Assembly: GCA_024305745.1 (NCBI GenBank)
Contig: JAHRBS010000014.1
Coordinates: 317,501 to 381,500, forward strand
Origin: Polyporus tsugae
Taxonomy: Eukaryota > Basidiomycota > Agaricomycetes > Polyporales > Polyporaceae
Length of the DNA: 64,000 nucleotides
Direction: 5' to 3'
Position 1 is the stretch's first letter. Each line of letters opens with the position of its first letter. The notes beneath the pieces are model-generated. The model saw nothing but the letters and a program-made list of their open reading frames with translations, did no database searches and had not been told where the DNA came from. Positions 23,472 through 34,132 of this stretch are shown piece by piece. Both the position numbers and the translations under genes were made by a program.

Positions 23472-24533
23472 ACCTCGGTGAGCAACGGTGCCGATGTTTT
23501 CGGTCGAGTAGAAGCCCTACTGATACTTCTTCAACTCCCGCTCAACTCTCGCTCCTCCCAGAGACCCTCACTCGACACGACCTCAAACCTCTCCTCCATT
23601 CGTGACTAATCAGACCAGACCAACTCACCATCGTTCAGCCTTCGATCGCACCATACGCCACCTGCTTCCGCACCCTCGTTCTATTAGCCAAGACGCCTCT
23701 CGCCGCTCTTTCGATTCGCAGATATCGACGCCGAACACCCTCATCCCCTCTCATCCCCCGTTTCCGGCCAACGAGGAGGTCAACGACTTCCTGTCAGACA
23801 CCAAGACGGATTTGATGTTCGTTCAAAGCAGTTCCCAAGACAGTCAGCGATCAGCCTCTCCCCCTCCGTCTATAGCCGGGCTAGATTCATTCGCGTCCGA
23901 GGCGCATCATGAGCTTCGTTCCGATTGACAACCGCAACCACCTCGTTACTTCCAGATCGATCATGGTCCACCTGTTGTCGTCGAGAGTGCCGCTGACATC
24001 AGCGACAACCCCGGCGCGGTCGCACAGGGCTCGTTCATTTCCCGACATACAAGGCCTCCTCTTCCCTTTATCATCCCTTTTTCCTTCGTTGATTGGCACG
24101 CGTAGCGAATGTACAGTAGTGTACGTAGGTTTCCTACGTTTCTAAGCTTCCCTTTACGATTCATGTTCTGACTTTTGACGCGCAGGTTCATTGTATTCGA
24201 TCCAAGTTCAGGCATAACTTGAAATACTTAGATTTTTACCATCCATGACCGCTTGCCAGTGGGCTGACAGCTACTGTTATTTCTCGGTGACATCAACACT
24301 TACATGCAGTCTTTCAACGAAGCCTAGGCCCTCGCTCTTCAAGTTCCATTTCTTGGATGCAGGGCTTTATGTAATGACTCCCTTCCTTTACATCACCGTG
24401 AAGCAGCGCGAGACCCCAAGTACGTTAACCGCCTCGGCTGGAACCCCCTTCTAATCTCACGCTACCCCTTCTTCTACCGCAGCATCCGGATTCAAAGTCA
24501 ACCCAATCCCCCATCCTCATCTATTCTCATACA
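23472..24533. other. Spacer between zinc-finger genes 1 and 2
   Basis: The first ~75 nt (23472-23545) are also found in inverted form at about 33400-33480. The stretch from about 24419 to 24533 matches the 5' flank of zinc-finger copy 3 (reverse strand, near 32870-32750). No separate gene is recognised. Confidence 0.5.
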
Positions 24534-25474
24534 ATGCCCCGCTGCGATAGGTGCGATCGCTGGTTCAAGACCGCGCAAGCCCTAGAACAGCACAAGGATG
24601 ACTCGCCCATGCACCATGTCTGCGACGACTGCAACAAGGACTTTGCCTCCAATGCGGCGCTCATACAGCATTTCACCCAGAGCCCGCGACACCACTACTG
24701 TCGGAGTTGCGACGAACATTTCGACGACTGGGACGATCTTTACGACCATTACGACGAGGAGCACTACTATTGTAGGATTTGCAACCAGGTATGTCCCGCC
24801 ATCGTTATCTTTCCCACTCTCCATCCCCAGGCTCATCCCATTTTCCCCCAAAGGTGTACGACTCCGAGATTGGGCTGCACGAACACCGCCGTCTCGGGCA
24901 CGCGGACGAGTACTGCGTCCCTTGCAAACGCATGTTCCGGGACAACAACGCCCTCCGCCACCACCAGCGCTCCACCTTGCACCAGGGCCGCAAGATCGGC
25001 TGCCCGATGAAGGGCTGCAAAAAGTCGTTCGTCTCGCGCGCGGCCCTCGTCCTCCACCTCGAGTCCGGCGGGTGCCCGTCTCGCATCACGCGCGACATGG
25101 TCAACCGTATCGTCGCGAAGCTCGACAAGAATGGTGTCCTCGCGGACGGCTCCCGACTCATCGGCAGCGGGCAAGAGACGGTGACGGATGCATGGGCGAC
25201 TGCGCGCGCGTGGAACGGGGAGCGCTACGAGTGCTACCTGTGCCACCGCACGTTTTCGGCGCTCTTCGACCTGAACCAGCACCTGAATAGCCCCGCGCAC
25301 GCCCAGAAGGCGTACCGGTGCCCGGGCGCGTGGATGGGGTGCGGGGCGACGTTCAAGACGCTGAGCGGGTTCTGCCAGCACGTGGAGAGCGAGCAGTGCG
25401 GCGTGTGCCGGTTCAAGACGGAGATGGACAAGTTCATCGACGGGCTGTCGAAGGGGAAGAAGTTGTTACTTTGA
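24534..25474 (+). CDS. Eight-finger C2H2/C2HC zinc-finger protein (gene 2, intact)
   Basis: Two exons, 24534-24788 and 24854-25474, separated by a 65 nt intron, give 291 residues. Eight zinc fingers were counted: finger 1 C4-C7-H20-H27, finger 2 C30-C33-H46-H53, finger 3 C56-C59-H72-H77, finger 4 C80-C83-H96-H101 (split by the intron), finger 5 C106-C109-H122-H128, then a C2HC finger (CPMKGC...HLESGGC), a C2H2 finger (YECYLCHRTF), and a C2HC finger (CPGAWMGC...HVESEQC). Spacing inside fingers is regular (C-x2-C-x12-H), but linkers are not of the TGEKP type. Finger 3 is very acidic (DDWDDLYDHYDEE). DNA binding is therefore unproven; RNA or protein binding is possible. No other domain is visible. 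The C-terminus is FIDGLSKGKKLLL. This is the only intact member of three in the window. Confidence 0.85.
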
Positions 25475-25899
25475 GGTACGCTCCGTACCATCTCCCCCGG
25501 GTTCCACCAAGGTGTTCTAAGCTTCTTTGTGGTTTCAGGTAGTTATTTGGGTGGGCCCAGTGCGGGGCCACTTGCTTCCGAACTTCTACGGCATCTCTGT
25601 GACCTGTAGAAGAACGAATTGTCACCATGACGCCCTACACCCTTGTATAACTAGCAACGAAATCTTGAATCGTTCCGCATTGCAATTTGGTACACTCCCT
25701 TAGGTCTGCTAACCTCATTGTGGTCTCTACGCTCAGCCCCTGAGTGTCGCGTAGTCTCCTCCTGGCTGCACCCGGATCGCCCGCGCATATATGGAGGAGG
25801 ATATGTGTGAGCACATCCTCTCCTTCTCACTCATCCTCTCCTTCTCACCCGGGCCCGTACGCATGATGGTATGCACTGCCCAGGTGCTTCAGCAAGGTT
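25475..25899. other. 3' flank of zinc-finger gene 2
   Basis: No gene is seen. A short direct repeat of TCCTCTCCTTCTCAC occurs near 25815-25845. Confidence 0.35.
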
Positions 25900-26386
25900 C
25901 TCACTGCCCGTCGTCCCTCTCCGGAAGAACTTTGCAGCGCGGCAATAATCGAAATGAGTATGCCGCTTTTATCCGATTTGGTACCGGTACCTTGCAAGCT
26001 GGAACAAGCTGGAAGCAAACTTCCTCGTACCTCGGCAAGTCAGAACGCTCCTCTTCAACCCTCTGATTCTATGGGACACAGCGCATATCACCATTTCGAC
26101 AATCGGTGTCGAAGCAAACTCCGCAGAGTGCTTCGTGGAACCCAGGTAAATTAGAATGGCATCATGACCGAACGAAGGGAGACCCACATCTCACAAACGT
26201 TCAACAGTCATGAGTCCAGTCCGCTCTGCTACCCAAACATACATCTAGACCTTTGATGGGTCGGCATGTGGGCCGGTCTTGATACGGGATTGGCAAACCG
26301 CCAACTTGTAACAGCATCCTGCGAAGTGTTCCCGCTGACAAAACTTAGAGTCTCACCATTGTAAGTCGCGTACATGACTCAACCGT
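25900..26386 (+). repeat. Repeat R, copy 1 (~485 bp, inverted relative to 33546-34027)
   Basis: The block from the GGAAGAACTTTGCAGCGCGG region to GTACATGACTCAACCGT is similar, with substitutions and small indels, to the reverse complement of 33546-34027. Shared strings include TTTGATGGGTCGGCATGTG and ACAAAACTTAGAGTCTCACC. No long ORF is kept in both copies, no terminal inverted repeats were seen, and no target duplication was found. It looks like non-coding sequence carried along in a segmental duplication. Confidence 0.8.
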
Positions 26387-28043
26387 TGATGTGACGCTAT
26401 CCCCGGTGGGAAGGGAGAGAGTTGGGGAGCGAGGGAGGTGTGTCGCGAGCTCGTCCGAGCGTGCACGAAGGGGAGGAAGCTGGGAGAAGGAGTGGGAGGG
26501 GTTTGGACAGACTCGGGCTCGGGCGCGCTGTAGAACAGAGTTGTAAGTCGACCGAACACCGCAATCAGTACGAAGTTCGAGGTCGAGGTCGATATGCGGG
26601 AGACGGAGGAAACGAGAGAAGACGCGGGGTCACACGGACGCGATACGGGGGTGAGCGAAGCTGACATTCCGGACGCAACATCAAAACCTAAATACACGCA
26701 AAACAGCAGATTATAGACGAGTCCGTCGAGGAAGTGACACAATACCGAACGGCCGCGTACTAATTGAGGACTGTGCCCTGTACGAACACAGCTGGGTGGA
26801 TATGAACGCGCGCATCAGGCGGGAGGGTCCGAATAGGTGTTAAGCAGATGGCGGAAGGGGTCGACGAGGCGTTAGACGGCGTGGCGCGAGCGAGGGACCG
26901 GGGCGTAAGGCGGTGACCTACGGGTGCTGAGAGCTGGCGACGTGGTGGTGGCTCGAAGTCGGAGCGGCGGTGGATACATGCTCGTGGTGGTCGGAGGTGC
27001 GCGAAGACGTACGGTGTACAGTACGGCGTGATGGGCTATGCGTGCATCCGCACGCGATGCACATCACCGTCCATATTCGTTCTGACTGCACGCGCGCACG
27101 GCCTTGTCTTTCCTACAGATGTGTGACCGGAAATTGTCCTGGAGATGTCTGGACGACACTCGACCGCTCCATATCTCTTCGTCGGACTTGGGCGACTCCT
27201 TGCGACACTCCGTTGACTCCGGCGTCTATCGGTCAGCAGGGCTAAGCATACCGGTGAGACGTCGATTCATTCACGAAGAACCTGAACCATATCTCACAGA
27301 ATCCACGTTATCTAGGGCCTTGTTCTCACATCAAGCCGATGCGCTTAAAACCCAACGCTCTCAGGACCGCACCGATCCTCAAACGAGCAACATTTCACGC
27401 AGGGTGCGACAACGCTGGATTCTGGAATTATCATGCACGCGCGTTTCTGATTCTTTCTGTGTACATGTCACACTGATTATGCGGACAAGGAGTGCTGTCA
27501 AAGTTCAAACCCCAATCCCAATCTGTCAAACGAGGCCTGAGGCCTTAACTGCATGCCCAGCTGTGTCAGCGATATCCTGTCCTGCGTGCGCGGACTTCAT
27601 TCCCTCACTCAATGTCGCAAGACTGTCCTCTATATCGTGGCTTCTTTACACGGCGAACATACGCCCTCGCGAGGGGGGTAGGACGCCTAACGCTCTCATC
27701 GGCGTTCGGCACACCGTCAGCTCATTCCCACCTGTGTCCATTTATTCCCGCAACATCCCGGGATTCTCTCGCCCTGTCGAGCAGTGGGGCACCATTGACA
27801 CTCACGCCGGCGTGGACATGAGAAATCCAGGGGAAGCGGCTCATATCGGCGTATGAACATCGAAGTCCGGTGAGGACGTGTCTTGTGGCGGTCCGCGCGC
27901 GCGCGTAGGGCTATACATATGAACGCAACGAGTGCACGTCCCGTCTACGTGCGCTACTCTCCCTGCGTCCGTATCGACTCTTCCAGCCATTTACCGACTG
28001 CACTACGAGTCCGCCCACATCATTCTCGCTACCCTCCTACTTA
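26387..28043. other. Intergenic interval with a short duplicated piece
   Basis: No gene is recognised. About 40 bases at 27068-27108 (TTCTGACTGCACGCGCGCAC and flanks) recur in inverted form at 33503-33547. There they directly adjoin repeat R, so about 680 bp between R and this piece are present here and missing there. A (CG)n-like tract lies at about 27895-27906. Confidence 0.5.
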
Positions 28044-29101
28044 ATGGCATCAGAAGCGACTCCACACTCGACAGGGCCACACACTCCGGCCCTAGAAGCG
28101 GACCCCGACTCGTCGAGCTCGACACTCGTAAACCACGGGCCCACCTCTGTATCGGCGCACGACCTTGCCTCCCCCGGCTCACCCTTTTCCGCCCCCTTCG
28201 ACCCCAGTGCCTCTGCCCCACTCGCGCTGCGCGATGGCCCCTTGTATCCGATCGCAGAGGTGCAACTCCGTCCTGCTGGGGCGATAGACGCCAACGCGCT
28301 GTGGGCACACCGCCTCTCCGCGTCCTTCGGAGCGATCGCGGACCAGATCGCAGCAGCCTCGCGCGCGCTCGCAGTCCCTCCCCCTACTCCCGCTGTCAAC
28401 AGCTCCGGTGGCAGCCACGCAGAGGTCACGGCCCTCGCAGCGAGGCTCGACATCATCGAGAGCGCGCAGGAGCAACTCGGCGCGGTCCTTCAGCAGGTCC
28501 AGGCGCAGCTAGCGCGTCTCCAGGTCAGCGCCGGCAGCAGCTCGGTGTCTGCGTCGGCGAAGCAGAAGGAACACGCTGCGGAGGTCGCGATTGTGGAGGT
28601 GGAGAGCGGTTCTGGGGAGGGTACGAGCGGATTCAAGAGCGCGGCGGAGATCGCGATTGAAGAGCTGCAGAAGAAGGTGGACGGGGCGATCGACACGATC
28701 AAGTTGGAGTGCGTCCGTCGTTTTTATTTCTCCGGCCTTTTTGGATCGCCCGGCGCGTTGAACACGCCTCGGTCACGCTGACCTCGTATGTCCCGGAGCA
28801 GGCAGGCGCGGTTGTACGCGCGGTTGCATAACGCGACTGTGACGTCGAACAAGATGGGGATCAAGGCCCCGATGGCGGCGAATGGGAAGCCGCCGCAGAA
28901 CTTCCCAAACACGAAGGGCGAGTTCGAGCATCTTACGAGTGAGACCTCCTCTTTTGGCATGCACACATGGCTCTAACGTAAGGTGCAGAGGAGCGTTACG
29001 AGCTTCTGCTCAAATCGTATGGCATCGTGCCCAAGGGCGACACGAAGGCGAAGCGCGAGCAGCTCCGCGAGTTCATCGGCCTCACGCCTCCGTCAAACTA
29101 A
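28044..29101 (+). CDS. Coiled-coil protein of unknown function
   Basis: I do not recognise a named family. Three exons were joined. Exon 1 (28044-28708) encodes a Ser/Pro-rich disordered N-terminus (MASEATPHSTGPHTPALEAD), then an Ala/Leu-rich heptad region (about residues 75-165, including ARLDIIESAQEQLGAVLQQV) and a second helical segment (AEIAIEELQKKVDGAIDTIK). Exon 2 starts at 28802 after a GTGCGT..GAGCAG intron and encodes QARLYARLHNATVTSNKMGI and a Pro/Asn-rich stretch. After a ~47 nt intron near 28940-28986 (branch CTCTAAC) the last exon gives ERYELLLKSYGIVPKGDTK and ends GLTPPSN at TAA 29099-29101. The last exon resembles a short helix-extended-loop-helix but is too short to name. The coding pattern and clean splice sites support a real gene. 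It is probably intracellular, as there is no signal peptide. Confidence 0.72.
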
Positions 29102-30767
29102 GCAGTAAGTAGATGCTAGCGCTTACAGGTGCCTTGGAGGGCTTGCTTGCTGGTCGTATTGCGATCGTTGAGAAGCGTCGATTGTGATACCCTACCCAAG
29201 ACGCTGCATAATGAGGAATGAGTTGCATCTCAGGCTGTACGTCCAGAATTTATAGAATAGACTTCCATCTCAGTACGCGAGGCGACCTCCGAGTCGTACG
29301 CCTAAGACTGGCGTCGCGACGCGGAACTGTGTTCCAGTAGTCTGATAGCAGGGAAGGGTGACAGTGGTGAAATTTTGCCTCAGTGGTTCAGTGACGTTCC
29401 GGGGTGAACTTCATGACCAATAGACAGACTTGTACTACTAGCCTGTAGTGGAGATATACGCCTCTCGGTTCGATGGGATGATTGGAATCCAAGTTAACGA
29501 GCGTGGCATTCGTGACTTCAAACTTGTACCACGGGAAACCAGGGGATGCGGCTACAATCACGGAAAACCCGGGACTAGTTCTAAAGCACATGCCTTGAAA
29601 GCTTTCGCCGCCGGAAGGGTTTTACCGATAAATCTCACCCCCATCCCTCCTTCGAACGAACTCGATGGACTTTGGTGATTTGCTCCAGTACTGCTAGTAG
29701 CACTGCGAACTTACTACTGGCCGATGGATCGTACAACCTGTTTATGTAATAGGTGCGAGAACTGCACGGAGTGGTACTGATATCCGCCCAAGGCTCGCAT
29801 GTGTATTCGATCAATTTGTATTTCGTACCACGGGCTGGACTCGGGACCCGTCGAAGTTTTCAGAGTACAAAACGCCTCTCCGACGGAACATTGCATGTTT
29901 TTCTATATATGCTCCTTGCCCCCTTCATACCCACTGGTTCCCTTTCCCTCTCCTCCAATCCGCCCCTTCCCAATGGATCCTTATCCCCGTCTTGGCAACC
30001 TCGAGGTGCTCGACGCCCGCGCGTCACTGTCTCGTCGGGTCTCGGTACCGGTCCGGCTCTCTTGAAAGTGGGGTGACGACCATATGCACACTCTGCACAA
30101 GCTCTGCTGTCAACCATGCCATAACCATTCTTCGAAGTCGGTCGCCACCGGCGGTGACGGGCCAGCATAGACTTCGTGGTTGAACGTTGGGACCTTGAGG
30201 CAAGGACGGGACGCCCTTAGCATGGGATCGCGAGTTAATAGTGAGGAATTACTTGGGAATTATCCATGATGCTCGCGGGGAGAGAGGGGACATCCATTGT
30301 CAGGTGAGCTGTGGTCTTGAATATGTTTCCCAGCGCATCGTCGCCGTCCGTTCAGGGTGCGGCGAACCTCGGCTAGCTCTTCGGAAATCTCTCCGCGGGC
30401 CACAAAACATATGTTCTGTACTTAAATAGAACGGGGGCTGAGCGGGAATGAGTTTCAAATGCCGGCATTCTGGGATCGTCCGAGGCTACATCACGTAGAG
30501 CGTTATTCCAGTATCCCTCCAATCAGGGTCTCTTGAGCCTTGAGGTTGTAGGATCAGTCTCCCGGCCTACGCGCGACTAGCCTTTCCTCCTGCCACAACC
30601 GTCCGCTCCCCTTCCGTCTACCTGTTCCGACCTTGGCCTATCCCTTCATCCGCCGTTCTAGACAACTTCCTTCTCGTATATATACCTCTTTCTCGCTGCA
30701 ATCCCCCACAGGGCACGATCTGTCTACCGCTCCCGACTCTACTACCGCTCCCGACTCTACCACAACC
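29102..30767. other. Intergenic interval upstream of the carbonic anhydrase
   Basis: No gene is recognised. The 3' end contains a doubled 18 bp unit, CCGCTCCCGACTCTACTA/CCA (about 30728-30763), in the leader of the carbonic anhydrase gene. Confidence 0.4.
30677..30684 (+). promoter_or_regulatory. TATA box of the carbonic anhydrase gene
   Basis: TATATATA lies about 85 nt upstream of the start codon, followed by a pyrimidine-rich leader. Confidence 0.5.
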
Positions 30768-31650
30768 ATGCCCTCCGTCAGCCATGATCCCAATTCCATG
30801 GTCCTCACCAACATGCTCAGCCGGAACGAGAAGTGGGCGGAAGCGATGAATGTCGCCACGAGAGAGAAGTTCTTCCCAAACTCTGCAGAGGGCCAACACC
30901 CCAAGGTGAGCCCCGTTCTTGACTCGCTCCTCGCAGCCCGCAGTATGTGGCGGTCGAGATTGTTGCTGTCGCGTAGCGCACAGGGCAAGCCGTTGCGTCA
31001 TGCCACAGTGGCTCGCCCGTCGCCAGACTGCACCTCTGGCGGTCGAGATATATCGAGACACTATCGCTGACCTTGCTGCCACCGGTCCGGATAGGTCCTC
31101 TGGATCGGCTGCGCCGACTCACGAGTCCCGGAGTCTGTAATCACCAACTCGTATCCCGGCGATCTCTTCGTCCACCGCAATATCGCAAAGTGAGTATCGG
31201 GACACTCATCATTCCCCCCCCCCCGGATACCGATGCCCGTTTCCTATCAGCCAATTCCATCTGGACGATGACAGCGCCGTCTCGGTGCTCACCTACGCCG
31301 TCGAGCACGTCAAAGTCGAGCATGTCATCCTCGTGGGCCACACCAACTGTGGCGGGGCCGCCGCGTGTTCAAAGGCCGCCGCCGAGGCAGCCCCGTCCCC
31401 ACCTGGGTCCGCTCTCGAACGCTGGCTCGTGCCCCTCACGGAGCTCGCGCGGAACACGGAGGGCGACCTCACCGCGCTGGTCGAGGCGAACGCGCGTGTG
31501 CAGGTCGAGAACATCCTCAAGTGCGATGTGATCGAGCGCGAGTGGAAACTACGGGACGTGCACATCCACGGGTGGGTGTACGAGCTCGAGACGGGCAAGC
31601 TGCGCGATCTGGGCATCAGCGTGGGGAGGAATGGCCCGCTGCAGTATTAA
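30768..31650 (+). CDS. Beta-class carbonic anhydrase
   Basis: It interconverts CO2 and bicarbonate, supporting carboxylation reactions and CO2 sensing in fungi. The start is [20 protein letters not shown]. Exon 1 ends at ...SAEGQHPK, before a roughly 190 nt intron. Exon 2 reads [19 protein letters not shown], holding the zinc-ligand Cys and the Asp-Arg pair (CADSR). It continues with [11 protein letters not shown]. After a second intron containing a C11 run (31214-31224), exon 3 has [23 protein letters not shown] with the His and second Cys ligands, and ends [13 protein letters not shown] ... [10 protein letters not shown] at TAA 31648-31650. All four catalytic zinc residues (C, D, H, C) are present. 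The length (~220-230 residues) fits fungal beta enzymes. No targeting signal is seen, so a cytosolic location is likely. Confidence 0.9.
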
Positions 31651-32232
31651 ACTGTGGTGCGTTCCGTATGGATTATGGAAACTTGTACTATACTATTAGT
31701 GTCACCTCTCAAGCCTGCGGCAGTGAACATTTTTTATTTTGTGGTGAATGGAAAATGCGCAAGCGCTGGCGAGATAGGCCGTCTTGGGACGCTTGCGCTC
31801 CGAGTCGTCGCTGCTGACATTTTGAGAGGCTCCGAGCGACTACCAAAGTCCTCGATGCTGAAACAAGGGAAGGTGGCCGAGCACCGCTCCAAGAACCAAG
31901 CGGGATGCGCGCCAGACCCTAGAAGCTCTCTGCACGGTGGAGGAGGCACAGGTCGTTCACGTCACACAAGAGTCCAAAGGCAAGTATGCCAAACGTCTTC
32001 CAAAAATCCAAACCGAGGTTGCCAGTAGTTACAGGGGTTATCGTACCACTCGTGACAAAAGTACGTGAGAGAACACCGAGGGTATCTCATGATGATAGTG
32101 ATTCGCTGTGTTACAGGTCAAAATGTACCGGGGCTTCGGACGCCAGTGGTCCGCACCCAAATAGCTGAAACTGCGAGAAGCTTTAGAATACCATGGAATG
32201 GGGAGTGGGGTGGTACAGCACGTACCTCAGAC
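31651..32232. other. Intergenic interval
   Basis: It lies between two convergent 3' ends (carbonic anhydrase and zinc-finger copy 3). Nothing is recognised. Confidence 0.4.
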
Positions 32233-32749
32233 TACGGTGAGCAATTTCCTCCCCTTCGACAGCCCGCGATGAACTTGTCCATCTCCGTCTTGAACCGGTA
32301 GACGCCGCACTGCTCGCTCTCCACGTGGCGGAGGGCGTTGTTGTCCCGGAACATGCGCTTGCACGGGGGGCAGTACTCGAGCGGGTGTACGAAGGCGACG
32401 ATGTTCATGTAACCAAATCTCGAAGCCGTATACCTTGGGATGAGATAGCATTAGGCGATGCAAGGTGAGATAGGATAACGATGGCGGAGCACACCTGGTT
32501 GCAAATCCGACAATAGTGGTGCTTCTCGTCCAAATGGTCGTAGAGATCGTTCCAGTCGTCGAAATGTTCGGCGCAGCTCCAGCAGTAGCGGTGCCGCGGG
32601 CTCTGGATGAAATGCTGTATGAGGGTCATGTAGGAAGCGAAGTCCATGTTGCAGTCGTAGCAGATATGGTACATGGGCGAATCATCCTTGTGTTGCTCTA
32701 AAGCTTGGGCGGTCTTGAACCAGCGATCGCACCTCTCGCAGCGAGGCAT
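32233..32749 (-). pseudogene. C2H2 zinc-finger gene 3, decayed copy
   Basis: Inverted paralogue of the gene at 24534-25474. Exon 1 is intact: ATG at 32749, fingers 1-3 and the first half of finger 4 (MPRCERCDRWFKTAQALEQH ... YCRICNQ), followed by a GTGTGC donor. Exon 2 starts VYGFEIWLHEHRRL and then carries a +1 shift before the piece EYCPPCKRMFRDNNALRH. That piece is joined directly to VESEQCGVYRFKTEMDKFI, so 420 bp (equivalent to 24962-25381 of gene 2) are missing. A 1 bp loss near the end (GACGGG to GCGGG) shifts the frame again. The upstream flank to about 32870 also matches gene 2. The region upstream is open for some 43 codons but without an ATG. Confidence 0.85.
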
Positions 32750-33399
32750 TGTATGAGAGGAAGTGAGGATGGGGGCCGGGGTCGAATCGGATGCTGCGGT
32801 AGAAGAAGAAGCCTGGGGCAGCGGGAGACTAGAACGTGTCACCGACGCGCCGGTTAAGGTACTACTCGCATCCTTCAACTTGACTGACTAGCCTTCTCGC
32901 GTCTAACGGAAGTAGAAGTGACATTACATGAGCTCGCGGTGGAGTCCGCCCATTGTGTGCGAGTAGGGACCACGATGAGGGTGTAGGGTACACGGGTGAT
33001 GAACCGGAGCTGGGACTCGAGCTGACGACTGGAGGAACCAATCTTGAAGTAGTCAATGAGTGCGGCGGTGTCCATGGGGCGAGAACTGTAGGCTATCTTA
33101 CCGTACAGCAGAACACGTGTGACAGCCGGGGGAGGAGGTGGCCAAAGTGTGAGAGCGTCCCCGGTGCGGACTCCAGCTCAAAGCGACGCGATATTCCACT
33201 CGTCAACGCCTCGTCACGGCTGGTAAAACTTTGTGTATTTATAATTACACCTACACTTCATTGATACAATGAACCTGCACATCAAAAGTTAGATCGTCGA
33301 CGGTCAACGGAAAATTGGAAACATACAAAATTCGCCGCTGGTACTTTACATTGGTTACGCATGCCGATCAGGAGGGTACGAGGGAGGATCGCGTGGGGC
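32750..33399. other. Intergenic interval
   Basis: The first ~120 nt match the gene 2 upstream flank. The rest shows no recognised gene; a minus ORF at 32875-33075 has no known motif. Confidence 0.4.
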
Positions 33400-33503
33400 A
33401 TAACGCTACGGAGAAGTATTAGTAGGCTGCTACTCGACTGAAACGCCAGAACTTCTCCTTACCCAGGCCTAAGCCCCAGTCAACAATCTCCCACCCTTGG
33501 TGA
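33400..33503 (-). repeat. Remnant of the 3' end of zinc-finger gene 1
   Basis: The reverse strand reads AAGGGTGGGAGATTGTTGAC and continues through the stop and 3' flank, matching 23440-23545. It encodes only the tail AKGGRLLTGG-like residues of zinc-finger gene 1. Its presence beside repeat R shows that the second neighbourhood once had its own copy of gene 1. Confidence 0.75.
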
Positions 33504-33545
33504 CAAGGCCGTGCGCGCGTGCAGTCAGAACGGTGAGCAATATGG

Positions 33546-34027
33546 ACGGTTGAGTCGTGTACGCAACTTACAATGGTGAGACTCTAAGTTTTGTCAGCGG
33601 GAACACTTTGCAGGATGCTGTTACAAGTTAGCGATTTGCCAATCCTGTATCGAGACCGGCCCACATGCCGACCCATCAAAGGTCCAGATGTACTCAAGAA
33701 GTCTGTTTGCGTAGCAGAGTGGTGACTGTTGAACATATGTGAGATGTGGGTCTCCCTTCGTTCGGACATGTTCCAATTTACCTGGCCGGTTCCACGAAGC
33801 ACCGCTCTGCGGAATTTGCTTCGACACCGATTGTCGAAATGGTGATGCGCTGTGTTCCATCAGAGGGTGGAAGAGGAGCGTTCTGACATGCTGAGGTAGG
33901 AGGATGTTTGCTTCCAAGTTCCGGCTTGCAACTTGCAAGGTACCAAATCGGATAAAAACGGCATACTCATTCCGATTATTGCCGCTCTGCAAAGTTTCTC
34001 CCCGTCTCCCCGGTCGTCCGTCGCTGC
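33546..34027 (-). repeat. Repeat R, copy 2 (inverted)
   Basis: Reverse-strand counterpart of 25900-26386. It lies about 105 bp past the stop codon of hydrolase B. It is followed (reverse direction) by the 45 bp piece 33547-33503 that is also found at 27068-27108. Confidence 0.8.
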
Positions 34028-34132
34028 CACTGTGCTTAGCCGGACCGAATATGACTCGAACTTTCCTCCCGTGCCAACATCTCAATATAGTCCATTACAT
34101 GTAAACAATACATCGGACTGGCTCGAACAGAC

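Noticed and set aside
28003..28475. Minus-strand ORFs opposite the coiled-coil gene
   Set aside because: They have no motif and no intron logic; the plus strand has the consistent three-exon model.
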